From UBA2336 sp031395485 (lineage in GTDB: Bacteria; Bacteroidota; Bacteroidia; Cytophagales; Cyclobacteriaceae), in the NCBI GenBank assembly GCA_031395485.1, contig JANNUS010000006.1:1-64000 (forward strand): 64,000 bases of DNA, read 5' to 3'. Shown here piece by piece: positions 16,350-25,688 of this stretch; the stretch's first letter is position 1; each line of letters starts with the position of its first letter. Position numbers and translations under genes: made by a program. A model generated the notes under the pieces. The model saw only the letters and a program-made list of their open reading frames with translations, had not been told where the DNA came from and did not search any database.

Positions 16350-16853
16350 CTATTTAAGGTAAACAGCTGTCTCTTTTCCAAGAACAACCTCCACATGATC
16401 TTTTATTGTAGTAGAAAGTTCGTACCCTGTATATTGTGGATATACCGGAAATAATGTGTGGCTTCGATTTACCAAAACTGCTGTTTCGATTTTTTTTATT
16501 TCAGTATCCAGAAAAGGTTTTAATCCATAAGCTAATGTACGACCCGTATTCAGCACATCATCAACCAACACAATGCACTTCTTTTTTACTTCCTTAATCT
16601 CGCAGTCCAATTCTACTTCGCCTTGCTGCGGGATCATTTTATCGAGACTTACTTTTACAAGGGTGACTTCAATTGGCGAAATGGCTTCAACTTCCTTCGC
16701 CAATAATTTTGCCAATACATAACCTTGTCCATCAATACCCGCTACAATAATATTCTTCTCCTTGAAGTTGCGTTCATAGATTTCAAACGCCATTCTGCGA
16801 ATTTTTTGTTTTACCTGAGCGGCATCCAGTATCAATGTTTTTTCGGAAACCAT
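16350..16853 (-). CDS. PyrR-like phosphoribosyltransferase
   Basis: A 167-residue type I phosphoribosyltransferase: IVAGIDGQGYVLAKLLAKE in the first half and the PRPP loop CIVLVDDVLNTGRTLAYGL (about residues 93-111). The overall form matches PyrR-family proteins, which in Gram-positives regulate pyrimidine genes and have uracil phosphoribosyltransferase activity. No pyr genes are adjacent, so a regulatory role is not supported here. It lies 4 bases after the Lrp/AsnC gene, in one operon. Confidence 0.8.
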   Translation of the reverse strand: MVSEKTLILDAAQVKQKIRRMAFEIYERNFKEKNIIVAGIDGQGYVLAKLLAKEVEAISPIEVTLVKVSLDKMIPQQGEVELDCEIKEVKKKCIVLVDDVLNTGRTLAYGLKPFLDTEIKKIETAVLVNRSHTLFPVYPQYTGYELSTTIKDHVEVVLGKETAVYLK

Positions 16854-16857
16854 AGAA

Positions 16858-17334
16858 CTACGCAGTAGGAATGGGCAATACTTTACTGTCTTTAAACGTG
16901 GAGAGAATTACCATCGACTGCAAACTATCAACCACATCAATGTTTGAAACTTTTTCCAGCATCAGTTGCTGGTACGCAGCGATGTCAGCGCAGATTGTTT
17001 TTAAGATAAAATCTCCTGCTCCTGTAATATGATGACACTCAATTACCTCATCAATTTTTTTTATTGCATTCATAAACTTATCAATGTTCTCCTTATTGTG
17101 TCCCTTAAGGGTGACCATAACAAACGTACTTACGCCTAGTCCAACAGAAGCCGGATCAATAACCGCATGATAACTTTTAATAACACCAGCGGCTTCAAGC
17201 TTGTTTACACGCTCTAACGTAGGTGCGGGAGATAATCCAATTTCCTTCGACAAAAGGGCGTTCGTAATATTCGAGTTTCGCTGCAGCAGTTCAAGAATTT
17301 TGCGGTCGGTTGCATCCAGCTTGATAGTTTTCAT
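16858..17334 (-). CDS. Lrp/AsnC-family transcriptional regulator
   Basis: The 158-residue regulator has an N-terminal winged helix-turn-helix (TDRKILELLQRNSNITNALL, then LSPAPTLERVNKLEAAGVI) and a C-terminal ligand-binding RAM domain (VMVTLKGHNKENIDKF, HHITGAGDFILKTICAD). Members respond to amino acids and form octamers that wrap DNA. It leads an operon with a PyrR-like protein and panB, and a perfect palindrome lies about 20 bases upstream, suggesting autoregulation. Confidence 0.92.
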   Translation of the reverse strand: MKTIKLDATDRKILELLQRNSNITNALLSKEIGLSPAPTLERVNKLEAAGVIKSYHAVIDPASVGLGVSTFVMVTLKGHNKENIDKFMNAIKKIDEVIECHHITGAGDFILKTICADIAAYQQLMLEKVSNIDVVDSLQSMVILSTFKDSKVLPIPTA

Positions 17335-17347
17335 AAGGGCAAGAGGG

Positions 17348-17373
17348 TTTGGTTACCAAATAATATTTGGTAA
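17348..17373. promoter_or_regulatory. Overlapping palindromic operator upstream of lrp
   Basis: TTACCAAATA-A-TATTTGGTAA (17353-17373) is a perfect 10+1+10 palindrome. It overlaps a second palindrome, TTTGGT-T-ACCAAA (17348-17360), giving three half-sites with the core ACCAAA/TTTGGT. It begins 14 bases before the lrp start. Autoregulation by the Lrp/AsnC protein is the simplest reading. Confidence 0.6.
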
Positions 17374-17414
17374 AAATAAGGGAAAAAGTAGGATTGTATT
17401 GATTTAAAAAGGAA

Positions 17415-20400
17415 TTATTCTGGGTTAACGACTACCCGAAAGATTCTTTTCCTTTGCCCTAATTGCATTTGCAGAAAGTATACACCCGCCTGCAATCCAT
17501 TAAGATTTAGGGAGGTCTCGTTCGAACCAGCAATAGAAGAAAATTCGGATGCTAAGACCTGCTTTCCAAAAATATCCAATACCCGTATTGATAAACTTCC
17601 TGCTTGTCGATCCGTCCATCCAAGAAATAAATTCTCATTCGTGGGATTGGGATAGGGCATTTTAAAATAAAAATTTCCTTCTACCTCCAGACCCGTGACG
17701 GGTGTGACCAGTATTAGTTGACTAATTGTATCGGAACAGTTTACAGCGTTGTACGCTATAAGACTTACGTCATATTCACCAAGTTGCTGAAATGTAAACA
17801 CGGGTGATGTTTCTGAACTGGTTGTATTTTCTGAATCGTTAAAGATCCATCCATACGAAGTGGCTCCCGAAGATGCATTTGTAAACTGCACTGCTAATGG
17901 TGGAGCCCCTGTATCCGGTGATGCAGCAAAATCTGCTTGCGGTGGCAACCCAATAGTTACTGGCTTTGTGATGAAATATTCACATCCCGTTTGAGTAGTG
18001 AGTGTAAGTGTTACATTTTTACTTCCCGTTGTTGAAAATGTAAAATTCACAGGTGATCCTGTTGACGTTCCTAAGCCTTCAAAATCCCAATCGTACGCAG
18101 ACACAGGATCAGCCGTTGTATTTGTAACATCAGTAAAGAGCGTTTGTTGTTCGATGCAATTCTGTGAAAATGAAAAATCAGGAATCAGTTTAGCCGGGAC
18201 TACAATGGGTTTGCTGATTGAGTTAATGCAGTTATTACTCCCCGTTACGTTCAATGTAGCATTTGTACTTAGTGGGTTTGTAAACGTATGGGTCGGGTTT
18301 TGCGTTGTATAAAATGAACTCCCGATTTGCCAGTCCCATAACAGAATTGTTCCTACAGAAGCATCCGTAAAATTTATAACAGAATCCTCACACGTAGCCG
18401 TAAAACTAAAACTTGCTATCGGTGATGGAGAGATTGTAACCGGTAGTTGAAGTGTAGACGAACATAAGAAATTTGTTGATACTGTAAGTGACACATCATA
18501 ATTACCCGCATTGTCATAAACGTGCTCGGAATTTTTTACACTGGCAGTATTTTGGCCACTGCCTGCATCTCCAAAATTCCATTGCCACGATGACAGATTG
18601 CTATCGATTGGATTGGGAGTCAGGTCATTAAATTGGGATGGCATTCCGTTGCACGAAAAAGGTGGTGGTGACAGGAAGAAATTAACTTGGGGTTTTGAGT
18701 ATATCAGAATCGATTTTGTTTTCGTGTTATTACATCCCGCCAAATTTGAAGCCGTTAGTGTAACATCGTATACGCCTTTATCAGAAAATGTATGTGTTGG
18801 ATTTGTATCTGTTGAATTTTGGCCATCATCAAAATTCCAATTATAATCAATGATGGAGCCTGATGAGCTATTTGTAAAAATAACAATATCGTCTTCGCAA
18901 TGGCCAACGAAAGAGAAGTCGGTAAGCGGACCTTCTATTAATGATGCTATGGCCTTCATTATACTATTACTACAACCGGGTATTGATGCTTGCAGCGTTA
19001 TCTCCTGACTAGTGGTTTGAGAAAATGAAAAATTAAAATTTTCATCGGTAGATTGATTTACCCCATTAACATTCCATTGCCAAGTAACTGGATAGCCAGG
19101 ATCAATAACCGAAGTATTTTCGAAAACATAATTTTCATTGGTACAAAATGGACTTGATGATGGTATCAAAAAATCTGCAGCCGGCTCCTCAAATATGGAA
19201 ATGATCTTTTCAACAAAATTATTACAGCCGTTTACAGCCGTTACTTGTAGGGAGACATCGTAATCTCCTGTTGCGTTATACTGATGCGTGGGGTTTTGAT
19301 CCGTTGAAGTGTTGGTATCTCCAAAAGCCCATAAATAATCGGTTACACCACCCGAGCCGTTAATTTCTGTGAAAAGAATATTATGACCTGAACAGACAGC
19401 CCCATCGGTTAAAAATTCAATATCCGGAGCTACATCATTCGCAATGCTTATTGTTTGCGCTTGAGCCGAATTCCCAAATTCATTAAACGATCTTAATTCA
19501 ATATTTTTCAAACCAGACGTACTATACATAATTTCACTCGGTTCAAAACCTTCGCTGAACGCATTCGAAGCACCGCAAGTCGATTGAAACACCAGGTTTT
19601 TTAATCTTGTTGTTGAACCAACACCTTGTAAAATACTTTTTCCTTTATATCTAATAGCATCAACTGACAATAATGACGGAAGTCCTGCATGCGGAATTTC
19701 AGTTGGAAGATTAGATGGGTTCAAATCCTTAAAATCAATAATTTTTAAGTTTGTGAATTCACTCGTCACAGCAGCAATAAAATGTACTCCTTCTTTCAAA
19801 AGTTTTATTTGCAAAGGTCTCGTTATACCGGTTGTATAGGATCCTTCAATACTGGGTACAGACAGAATGTCATTTGTAAACTTTATTTGTATTACGGAAT
19901 TGTTTTGATCAGACGCAACGATTGCAATCCAATCAGAACCTGACTTCACAATATCAAACCCGGGAGTGAGATTTGCCCCTGCAATTGAATTACTAAAAAC
20001 ATGCGAGGCATTGTTAATTGCGTTATCAAATGAATCCCGATAATTTACTCTTACAATTGAATTTGTATTCCGGTTAATGATAACCAAAACTAAATCGCCC
20101 CCTTGTTCAACAACACGAACACCCCAAAACCTTCCGGTAAGGCCAAACATGCCAAGATTTTGAGCTACTGGCACGTTGGTAAGAGCAGATCCAAAATCTA
20201 ACCGAACAACACCACCGTTGGAATCATACAATCCAACAAACCCATACCAGTTGCCGGAATGAAAATAGATTTCAATTCCGTTTGGATAGGAGAAAAGACT
20301 ACCGGGGTTTCCAAGGTTACTCACTACAGGTATATTTAATGGGCTGTTGCCAAAGTCTAAACGATAGAGGGTATGATTATTTTGACTTACAATAAAACCA

Positions 20401-20672
20401 TACCACTGATCACCATCATTCACAACTTTATAACCATACCCACCACTTAGTCCAACAATTGTAGCCAGGTCCTCATTTACCAGAAGTGTTTCAGAATCAT
20501 TTGAGCAAAAATCCCATTCGTATGCAGAGGCTCCAGATGAATTATTCTTCAACTCCAATTGCTGAGAAAGACAGGCACTCGAAGCTGAATTAAAATCTGT
20601 AACAGGAATTTGACTTAGACAAAGTAAAGCCCCAAAAAAATATGCAGTACAAAATATTAAATAAGATTTCAC
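17415..20672 (-). CDS. Secreted multi-PKD protein with T9SS sorting tail
   Basis: A 1085-residue surface or secreted protein. It starts at a GTG (20672) with signal peptide KSYLIFCTAYFFGALLCLS. A PKD-like segment (about 30-55) and a propeller-like region with repeats such as YGFIVSQNNHTLYRLDFGNS (about 75-370) follow. At least five PKD repeats then run from about 400 to 960 (YLWAFGDTNTSTDQNPTHQY; YNWNFDDGQNSTDTNPTHTF). The last 80 residues (YPNPTNENLFLGW ... GVYFLQM) are a type A C-terminal sorting domain for type IX secretion. It lies downstream of the polysaccharide operon but is separated from it by 50 bases. The ligand is unknown. Confidence 0.88.
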   Translation of the reverse strand: MKSYLIFCTAYFFGALLCLSQIPVTDFNSASSACLSQQLELKNNSSGASAYEWDFCSNDSETLLVNEDLATIVGLSGGYGYKVVNDGDQWYGFIVSQNNHTLYRLDFGNSPLNIPVVSNLGNPGSLFSYPNGIEIYFHSGNWYGFVGLYDSNGGVVRLDFGSALTNVPVAQNLGMFGLTGRFWGVRVVEQGGDLVLVIINRNTNSIVRVNYRDSFDNAINNASHVFSNSIAGANLTPGFDIVKSGSDWIAIVASDQNNSVIQIKFTNDILSVPSIEGSYTTGITRPLQIKLLKEGVHFIAAVTSEFTNLKIIDFKDLNPSNLPTEIPHAGLPSLLSVDAIRYKGKSILQGVGSTTRLKNLVFQSTCGASNAFSEGFEPSEIMYSTSGLKNIELRSFNEFGNSAQAQTISIANDVAPDIEFLTDGAVCSGHNILFTEINGSGGVTDYLWAFGDTNTSTDQNPTHQYNATGDYDVSLQVTAVNGCNNFVEKIISIFEEPAADFLIPSSSPFCTNENYVFENTSVIDPGYPVTWQWNVNGVNQSTDENFNFSFSQTTSQEITLQASIPGCSNSIMKAIASLIEGPLTDFSFVGHCEDDIVIFTNSSSGSIIDYNWNFDDGQNSTDTNPTHTFSDKGVYDVTLTASNLAGCNNTKTKSILIYSKPQVNFFLSPPPFSCNGMPSQFNDLTPNPIDSNLSSWQWNFGDAGSGQNTASVKNSEHVYDNAGNYDVSLTVSTNFLCSSTLQLPVTISPSPIASFSFTATCEDSVINFTDASVGTILLWDWQIGSSFYTTQNPTHTFTNPLSTNATLNVTGSNNCINSISKPIVVPAKLIPDFSFSQNCIEQQTLFTDVTNTTADPVSAYDWDFEGLGTSTGSPVNFTFSTTGSKNVTLTLTTQTGCEYFITKPVTIGLPPQADFAASPDTGAPPLAVQFTNASSGATSYGWIFNDSENTTSSETSPVFTFQQLGEYDVSLIAYNAVNCSDTISQLILVTPVTGLEVEGNFYFKMPYPNPTNENLFLGWTDRQAGSLSIRVLDIFGKQVLASEFSSIAGSNETSLNLNGLQAGVYFLQMQLGQRKRIFRVVVNPE

Positions 20673-20722
20673 GTTCTACTTTTCAATAAACATTTTCATA
20701 TTGTTACTACCCAATTCATTGA

Positions 20723-21553
20723 TCATAATTTTCCATGAATAAAATACTTGAATCCTTTTAGCCATTGTTTTTCTCCAAAAAACGATAATGCCATAATTTT
20801 TCTTACCCTAAGTTTCAAAATCCATTTATCAATAACGGTTAACACAGTAGGAAATTTTTTCAGTACAGAATTGACCAATTGAGTATATCCAACTGCAATA
20901 CCATCAAGATTTCGCATGGCTGAATGATTATGAGTCCTGTATTTTAGAATAACTTCTTTCGTAGATGAAAACCCACCCTGAGCGCTAATCTGAAAATAAA
21001 AATTCAAATCTTCGAGATACTTCATATCCTCATTAAATGAATAAGTAACCTCCATATCTCTTTTTATCATCCAGGTGGGGCCAAAAAATATTGCCGGATT
21101 CATTCGTAGCAAATGCCAAAAAGGATCTCCTTTCACAGAGGCCTTTCGTACTCTGACTAATTGGGTAAGCAAATGATCATAAACTTCAACTACTCCATCG
21201 ACAAATTGAACAGATTCAAATTCATTAAAGACTTTTAATCTTGCTTCAATTGAATCGGCCGGGAAAACATCATCTGAATCCAGGAAACAAAAATAATCAC
21301 CTTTCATATGTCGCAGTCCAAGATTACGTGCGGCACTCACTCCTCTGTTGGGTTGTTCAAAATAAAAAATTCTTGAGTCATTAAAGGATTGAATTGTTGC
21401 CTTTGAACTATCAGTACTTCCGTCATTAATAATAAGTAATTCCCAATTTAGATGTGATTGATGAATGACTGAATTGATTGAAGAACGAATAAACTGCCCA
21501 CCATTATAAACAGGCATAATAATAGTCACCAGCGGATGGAGGTGATCAGTCAT
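20723..21553 (-). CDS. Glycosyltransferase family 2
   Basis: The 276-residue GT-A enzyme has the family 2 opening VTIIMPVYNGGQFIRSSINS, ELLIINDGSTDSS, and the metal/nucleotide motif FLDSDD (about residues 93-98). It adds a sugar to a lipid-linked repeat at the cytoplasmic face; donor and acceptor cannot be told. It is the last gene of the packed polysaccharide operon, and its ATG overlaps the FkbM gene by 8 bases. Confidence 0.92.
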   Translation of the reverse strand: MTDHLHPLVTIIMPVYNGGQFIRSSINSVIHQSHLNWELLIINDGSTDSSKATIQSFNDSRIFYFEQPNRGVSAARNLGLRHMKGDYFCFLDSDDVFPADSIEARLKVFNEFESVQFVDGVVEVYDHLLTQLVRVRKASVKGDPFWHLLRMNPAIFFGPTWMIKRDMEVTYSFNEDMKYLEDLNFYFQISAQGGFSSTKEVILKYRTHNHSAMRNLDGIAVGYTQLVNSVLKKFPTVLTVIDKWILKLRVRKIMALSFFGEKQWLKGFKYFIHGKL

Positions 21554-22370
21554 TTAATTTTTGTTCAATTTGGCTTCTATCTTCCAATGGGTAAAATAAA
21601 TAATTTGAGAGCTTGAGGTCAGCGTAAATTCCGAAATTAGAAATAAATGCATGCGTTTCATCTGGGGCTACTCGAATTATTCCATATTGATTTCGGGTTA
21701 AGAATTTTTCAATGTTATCTTGTCTCTCAACTCGATCGATATTCTGAACAGAATATGAGGGCAAAACTTCACAACAAATCAAAGGCCTATCATTACTAAT
21801 AGTTTTTTCAAGCCCGGTTAAAACTTCCCATTCGCTACCTTCCACATCAATTTTTATCATACCTACTCTACCTTCGAAATTAAAATCATTACCATTTAAC
21901 AAGGGGACTTTATGAGCTAAAAGTGATTCATCTCTAAAGTTTGGAACTATACTGGCCGTGCTGTCGGTAATGCTGCTTGAATAAAAAACTAAATCAATAA
22001 GTCCAGTCTGAACCGATAAGGCTACTGGAATTATTTTTACTGTCGCAAATCGATTCCTCTGAATAAGTGTGTATAGATAATTTATACAAGAAGGATTCGG
22101 TTCAAATCCAATATATTTCTGATCCTGGTTTACTGAAATGACTTTAAGCATTGTTTGCCCAACATTAGCACCAACATCCACAAAAATCGCGTCAGTAAAT
22201 TTATATGAAATCTTCTTTAGTAAATTTCTCATCCAGGGTTCGGCCTCCCAAAGTAACTCAAATCCAATTCCTCCCATTAACGGGATAGTAAATCCTTGAT
22301 GGTTTCTTAAAGAGAAATTTAAAAATCTTAAAATACCAAGTCTATTTAAGATTCTAATAAAATAAATCAT
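21546..22370 (-). CDS. FkbM-family methyltransferase
   Basis: SAM-dependent O-methyltransferase of the FkbM family, 274 residues. It has FVDVGANVGQTMLKVI (SAM motif I, about 65-80), IGFEPNPSCINYLYTL, and MIKIDVEGSEWEVLTGLE near 170. Such enzymes decorate surface glycans. ATG 22370 is chosen over an adjacent TTG. It overlaps the following GT2 gene, supporting joint action on the same glycan. Confidence 0.9.
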   Translation of the reverse strand: MIYFIRILNRLGILRFLNFSLRNHQGFTIPLMGGIGFELLWEAEPWMRNLLKKISYKFTDAIFVDVGANVGQTMLKVISVNQDQKYIGFEPNPSCINYLYTLIQRNRFATVKIIPVALSVQTGLIDLVFYSSSITDSTASIVPNFRDESLLAHKVPLLNGNDFNFEGRVGMIKIDVEGSEWEVLTGLEKTISNDRPLICCEVLPSYSVQNIDRVERQDNIEKFLTRNQYGIIRVAPDETHAFISNFGIYADLKLSNYLFYPLEDRSQIEQKLND

Positions 22371-22399
22371 CAATAAATTTATTTGTATTTTTAAATAGC

Positions 22400-23380
22400 T
22401 TACTCAATTTGCTTCTTTAATCTCTCAACAGTCAGCCAATCATTATTAGTTGAAGATTCATATTCAAAGTCATGAGAAACGCGTTCACCCTTTTGCTTTG
22501 AAAGATACTCATCTATTGATTTTTTCTCTGATACTACCACATAACATTTATCCAGTTCTATGGTCCTATCAGCCTCCTGTTTTGAAACCATTAATTCATT
22601 TAATTTCTCTCCCACCCGAATTCCAACTTCTTTCAATTTGCATTCAGGAGCGATAGCCTCTGCAACGGTGGTTATTTTGTAAGAGGGAGCTTTGGGTATA
22701 AATATTTCTCCTCCCTGGCCATTCTCTAATGCAAACATTACCAACTCTATTCCTTGCTTCATGGTAATACTAAAACGCGTCATGCGCATATCGGTAATAG
22801 GCAACTCTTTTGTATGTTTAATTTTTTGAAAAAATGGTACTACCGATCCTCTAGAGCCTAAAACGTTGGCATACCGAACAACACTAAAAATTGTTCGCAC
22901 ATTTTGAGCGCTAGAATTTGCAGTAACAATAAGTTTTTCAAGTTGCTGCTTAGAATTCCCATATACGTTTATAGGCATAACAGCTTTGTCAGTAGAAAGC
23001 GCCACAACTCTTTCCACTTTATGAAACAATACGGCTTCAACTAAATTTTGCGTACCTAAAACATTCGTTTTGTAACACTCCGTTGGATTGGCTTCCGTTA
23101 TGGGAACGTGCTTCATCGCAGCTGCGTGAATTATCACCTGAACATTCTGAAGAACTTCCATCAAGCGTTCCTTGTCACGAACATCACCAATAATAAATTG
23201 AACCTTCTCTTTCTCGACAGGAGTCAAAGAATTTGCTAAGTCGTACTGCTTTTGTTCGTCCCGTGAAAATATAATGATTCTATTTACCTCGGCATGGTGG
23301 GTGAGTAAATACCTTAAAAAAGCAGTCCCAAAAGAACCAGTTCCACCAACAAGGAGAATGTTTTTATCGCGAAGTACCAT
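22400..23380 (-). CDS. UDP-GlcNAc 4,6-dehydratase (inverting), PseB/CapE-like
   Basis: An extended short-chain dehydrogenase of 326 residues. It has Rossmann motif GGTGSFGTAF (about 10-19), SRDEQKQYDL, IHAAAMKHVP, and the active-site STDKA followed by YGNSK (YxxxK). PseB, WbjB and CapE convert UDP-GlcNAc to a 4-keto-6-deoxy sugar, the entry to pseudaminic acid or FucNAc. The C-terminal NNDWLTVERL resembles CapE/WbjB. Partner epimerases or aminotransferases are not in the window. ATG 23380 is preferred to TTG 23392, which would overlap the upstream gene. Confidence 0.88.
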   Translation of the reverse strand: MVLRDKNILLVGGTGSFGTAFLRYLLTHHAEVNRIIIFSRDEQKQYDLANSLTPVEKEKVQFIIGDVRDKERLMEVLQNVQVIIHAAAMKHVPITEANPTECYKTNVLGTQNLVEAVLFHKVERVVALSTDKAVMPINVYGNSKQQLEKLIVTANSSAQNVRTIFSVVRYANVLGSRGSVVPFFQKIKHTKELPITDMRMTRFSITMKQGIELVMFALENGQGGEIFIPKAPSYKITTVAEAIAPECKLKEVGIRVGEKLNELMVSKQEADRTIELDKCYVVVSEKKSIDEYLSKQKGERVSHDFEYESSTNNDWLTVERLKKQIE

Positions 23381-23382
23381 AG

Positions 23383-24606
23383 TTACGCACAAAGGTAACT
23401 AATAGCTTGTTTAAATTTTTTATTGAGATTTTCAAACCCACGGTATTCTAATCCTTCCGTGCGGCAATGATTTCTTAATTCTGTCTTATTCAGTTTTAAA
23501 AATTGATCAATTTCTGGATATGCCCTCTTAACATATTCTTCTTTAAAGTCCTTCACAACAACGCCCACTTTTCGTTCGGTAGCAAAAAGGTAATCTTCAG
23601 AAACGCCCTCCGTAATCAGATATGGAAGACCAGCGGTTAGGTATTCTCCCACTTTAATATTTGAAATAAATTTTTTGGAAGGCCCAGGTGGCACAGCAAT
23701 AACCGCAAAATCTGCAGCAGCAAAATAGAGATGAATATCAACGTAATCACAATGAGCAATTGTATATGCTGATCGTTCAACTCCAGCCTCTGTGAAAAGC
23801 TTTATCACATCTTCATCTTTATGCGGGGTAACTATCAGGAAATGAAAATTGGAATCAAGTTCCCATAACCATTTAAACATAAATGCGGTTTCTCCCCTAT
23901 AATATAAATCCCCAAACTTTCCGGGATAAAAAAGTACTCTTGTTGCAGACGTGAAACCAAGTTTACCTCTCATTGAATCGCGATTCAACTGAGAGAACAA
24001 AAACTTGCGATCGTTGGCAACGGTGGGTATTCTAAAAAATTTGGCCTTGACTTTCCACTCTTCTCTAAGTCGTTGCTCCATAAATCGTGTGCCTGATGCA
24101 ATTACTTTTGCGCTTTCGGCAGCTTTACGTTCTAAAAAATGTGCGATTCTGTATTGTATACTATTCTTTCGCCACATGTTATTATCAATAGCATATTCGC
24201 TATGCGGTTCAAACTGGTACAAGAAAAAATCAAACCGCAAAATAACATGATACAAGTAAAGATAAGACCCTGCAACAGAAGCTAACGATACAAAATGACC
24301 GCATCCTTTAAGGCGGAGTTTCACAACAGCCCAACATCCCTGAAGTATATCAATTGCCTTAGATAAAATTCCAATACCTGGGCTCCAAGTTAGGTACGAC
24401 CAATCCAGACCTTGCGATTTCCATTGCTCTACTAATTTCAATTGTTCAGCTGTTAGTGGGAACCGAGAATCCTCGTAGGTAATTAAATAAAACTTTGTGT
24501 CGGCATCATGTTGCAAATAATCTATAATGTATAACCAAAAGTTGGACTGAATAACGGGGTCGAACAATCGGTTATACAGAAAAATTCCTACTTTTTGCTG
24601 TCTCAT
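23383..24606 (-). CDS. Glycosyltransferase, GT-B type
   Basis: A 407-residue protein with a GT4-like organisation: an N-terminal acceptor domain, a middle segment (VIASGTRFMEQRLRE, RVLFYPGKFGDLYYRGE) and a C-terminal donor-binding half with IPPGPSKKFISNIKVGEYLTAGLPYLIT, where the usual Glu and Pro lie. The N-terminal half is diverged and I cannot assign a sugar. Its ATG overlaps the neighbour's stop by 4 bases, and it ends 2 bases before the dehydratase start. Confidence 0.75.
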   Translation of the reverse strand: MRQQKVGIFLYNRLFDPVIQSNFWLYIIDYLQHDADTKFYLITYEDSRFPLTAEQLKLVEQWKSQGLDWSYLTWSPGIGILSKAIDILQGCWAVVKLRLKGCGHFVSLASVAGSYLYLYHVILRFDFFLYQFEPHSEYAIDNNMWRKNSIQYRIAHFLERKAAESAKVIASGTRFMEQRLREEWKVKAKFFRIPTVANDRKFLFSQLNRDSMRGKLGFTSATRVLFYPGKFGDLYYRGETAFMFKWLWELDSNFHFLIVTPHKDEDVIKLFTEAGVERSAYTIAHCDYVDIHLYFAAADFAVIAVPPGPSKKFISNIKVGEYLTAGLPYLITEGVSEDYLFATERKVGVVVKDFKEEYVKRAYPEIDQFLKLNKTELRNHCRTEGLEYRGFENLNKKFKQAISYLCA

Positions 24607-25688
24607 AGAAGTTTTCTTGAACTCATTACTTCACTCACAATTGTTGCTATTTTCTCAACATGCTTTTGATAGGAGTTTAATTGCGCAAACTGAATTCTCT
24701 TTCGCACCAACTCACTCGAAAAATATAAAGACGGACTATTGATAACTGCTTTCAATAAGGTGGGAAGTTCCTCATTACGGTCAGCCATGATAACAACGTC
24801 ACGGTGATTTTTATATTCGTCAGTGAAATTGATCACCGTTGGTTTCCCTGTTGAAAGGAACTCAAGAATTTTATGATGGTTTGAGTTTACTTCCTGGTTA
24901 GCTCCATCGTATGTCATTAAGAAAAGATCAATCTTTGAAAAATAGGTTGGCAAGTCTTCTGTCGGCACTCTACCCATTAAATGACAATGACTATATTTTT
25001 TCAACTGGGTTGCCAAAGGTGAATCGGTTCTATAGGGGCCGATAAAGTTAAATTTGATTGCCGCATTCGCCTCCACAATATTGATGAGAATTTCTTTATC
25101 AATACAAAAGTTATCTAGGTTTCCTACATAACCAATCGTATTTATCACCTGCCCTATTTCCGAATGTGTTTGGTTAAAGAAGTGAGTTCGTACTCCATGA
25201 TTGATCTTAACACGTTTTGCTTTCGTCTGATTGAAATTGCTTAAGATCAAATCAGAAACACTAATGATAAGGTCAGAAGTATTTGCAACTTCGAACTCAA
25301 GCTTCGCGTGATGAATATCAACAGCGTGATAAATTTTTACTTTTGCCTGAAATAAAGAAAGGTTTTGAAAACGATTGGGGTCGAATGTCCAAACCACATC
25401 AAAATTGGTATTGCAAATCAATTTGAGTCTTTTTATTAACCGCTTGTTTAGTAAGTCTCTTAACCAGGAAGGCAGTCTATTTATCCCCTTGATTGTTTTA
25501 TAATTTAAAACAAACAGGTTCGGTATACCTTGAGGGAAAATTTCATTTTTAGCCGATGGTGGGTTAAGAAAATAAACCCTCGCTCCGTTTTTTGCTAATT
25601 CAATACTATAGTGATGCTTGGATACAGGGATGTGATCCCAAGATTCGGTACTAATGATCAGGATATTTTTATCGTTAAAAAAACTCAT
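24603..25688 (-). CDS. Glycosyltransferase family 1/4-like
   Basis: A 361-residue GT-B enzyme: ILIISTESWDHIPVSKHHYS at the start, NTIGYVGNLDNFCIDKEILI at mid-length, and the C-terminal EVNSNHHKILEFLSTGKPTV (family E-x7-E-like donor loop). Members are often annotated as teichuronic-acid or UDP-galactopyranose transferases, but the substrate cannot be read. Start and stop both overlap neighbours by 4 bases. Confidence 0.82.
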   Translation of the reverse strand: MSFFNDKNILIISTESWDHIPVSKHHYSIELAKNGARVYFLNPPSAKNEIFPQGIPNLFVLNYKTIKGINRLPSWLRDLLNKRLIKRLKLICNTNFDVVWTFDPNRFQNLSLFQAKVKIYHAVDIHHAKLEFEVANTSDLIISVSDLILSNFNQTKAKRVKINHGVRTHFFNQTHSEIGQVINTIGYVGNLDNFCIDKEILINIVEANAAIKFNFIGPYRTDSPLATQLKKYSHCHLMGRVPTEDLPTYFSKIDLFLMTYDGANQEVNSNHHKILEFLSTGKPTVINFTDEYKNHRDVVIMADRNEELPTLLKAVINSPSLYFSSELVRKRIQFAQLNSYQKHVEKIATIVSEVMSSRKLL

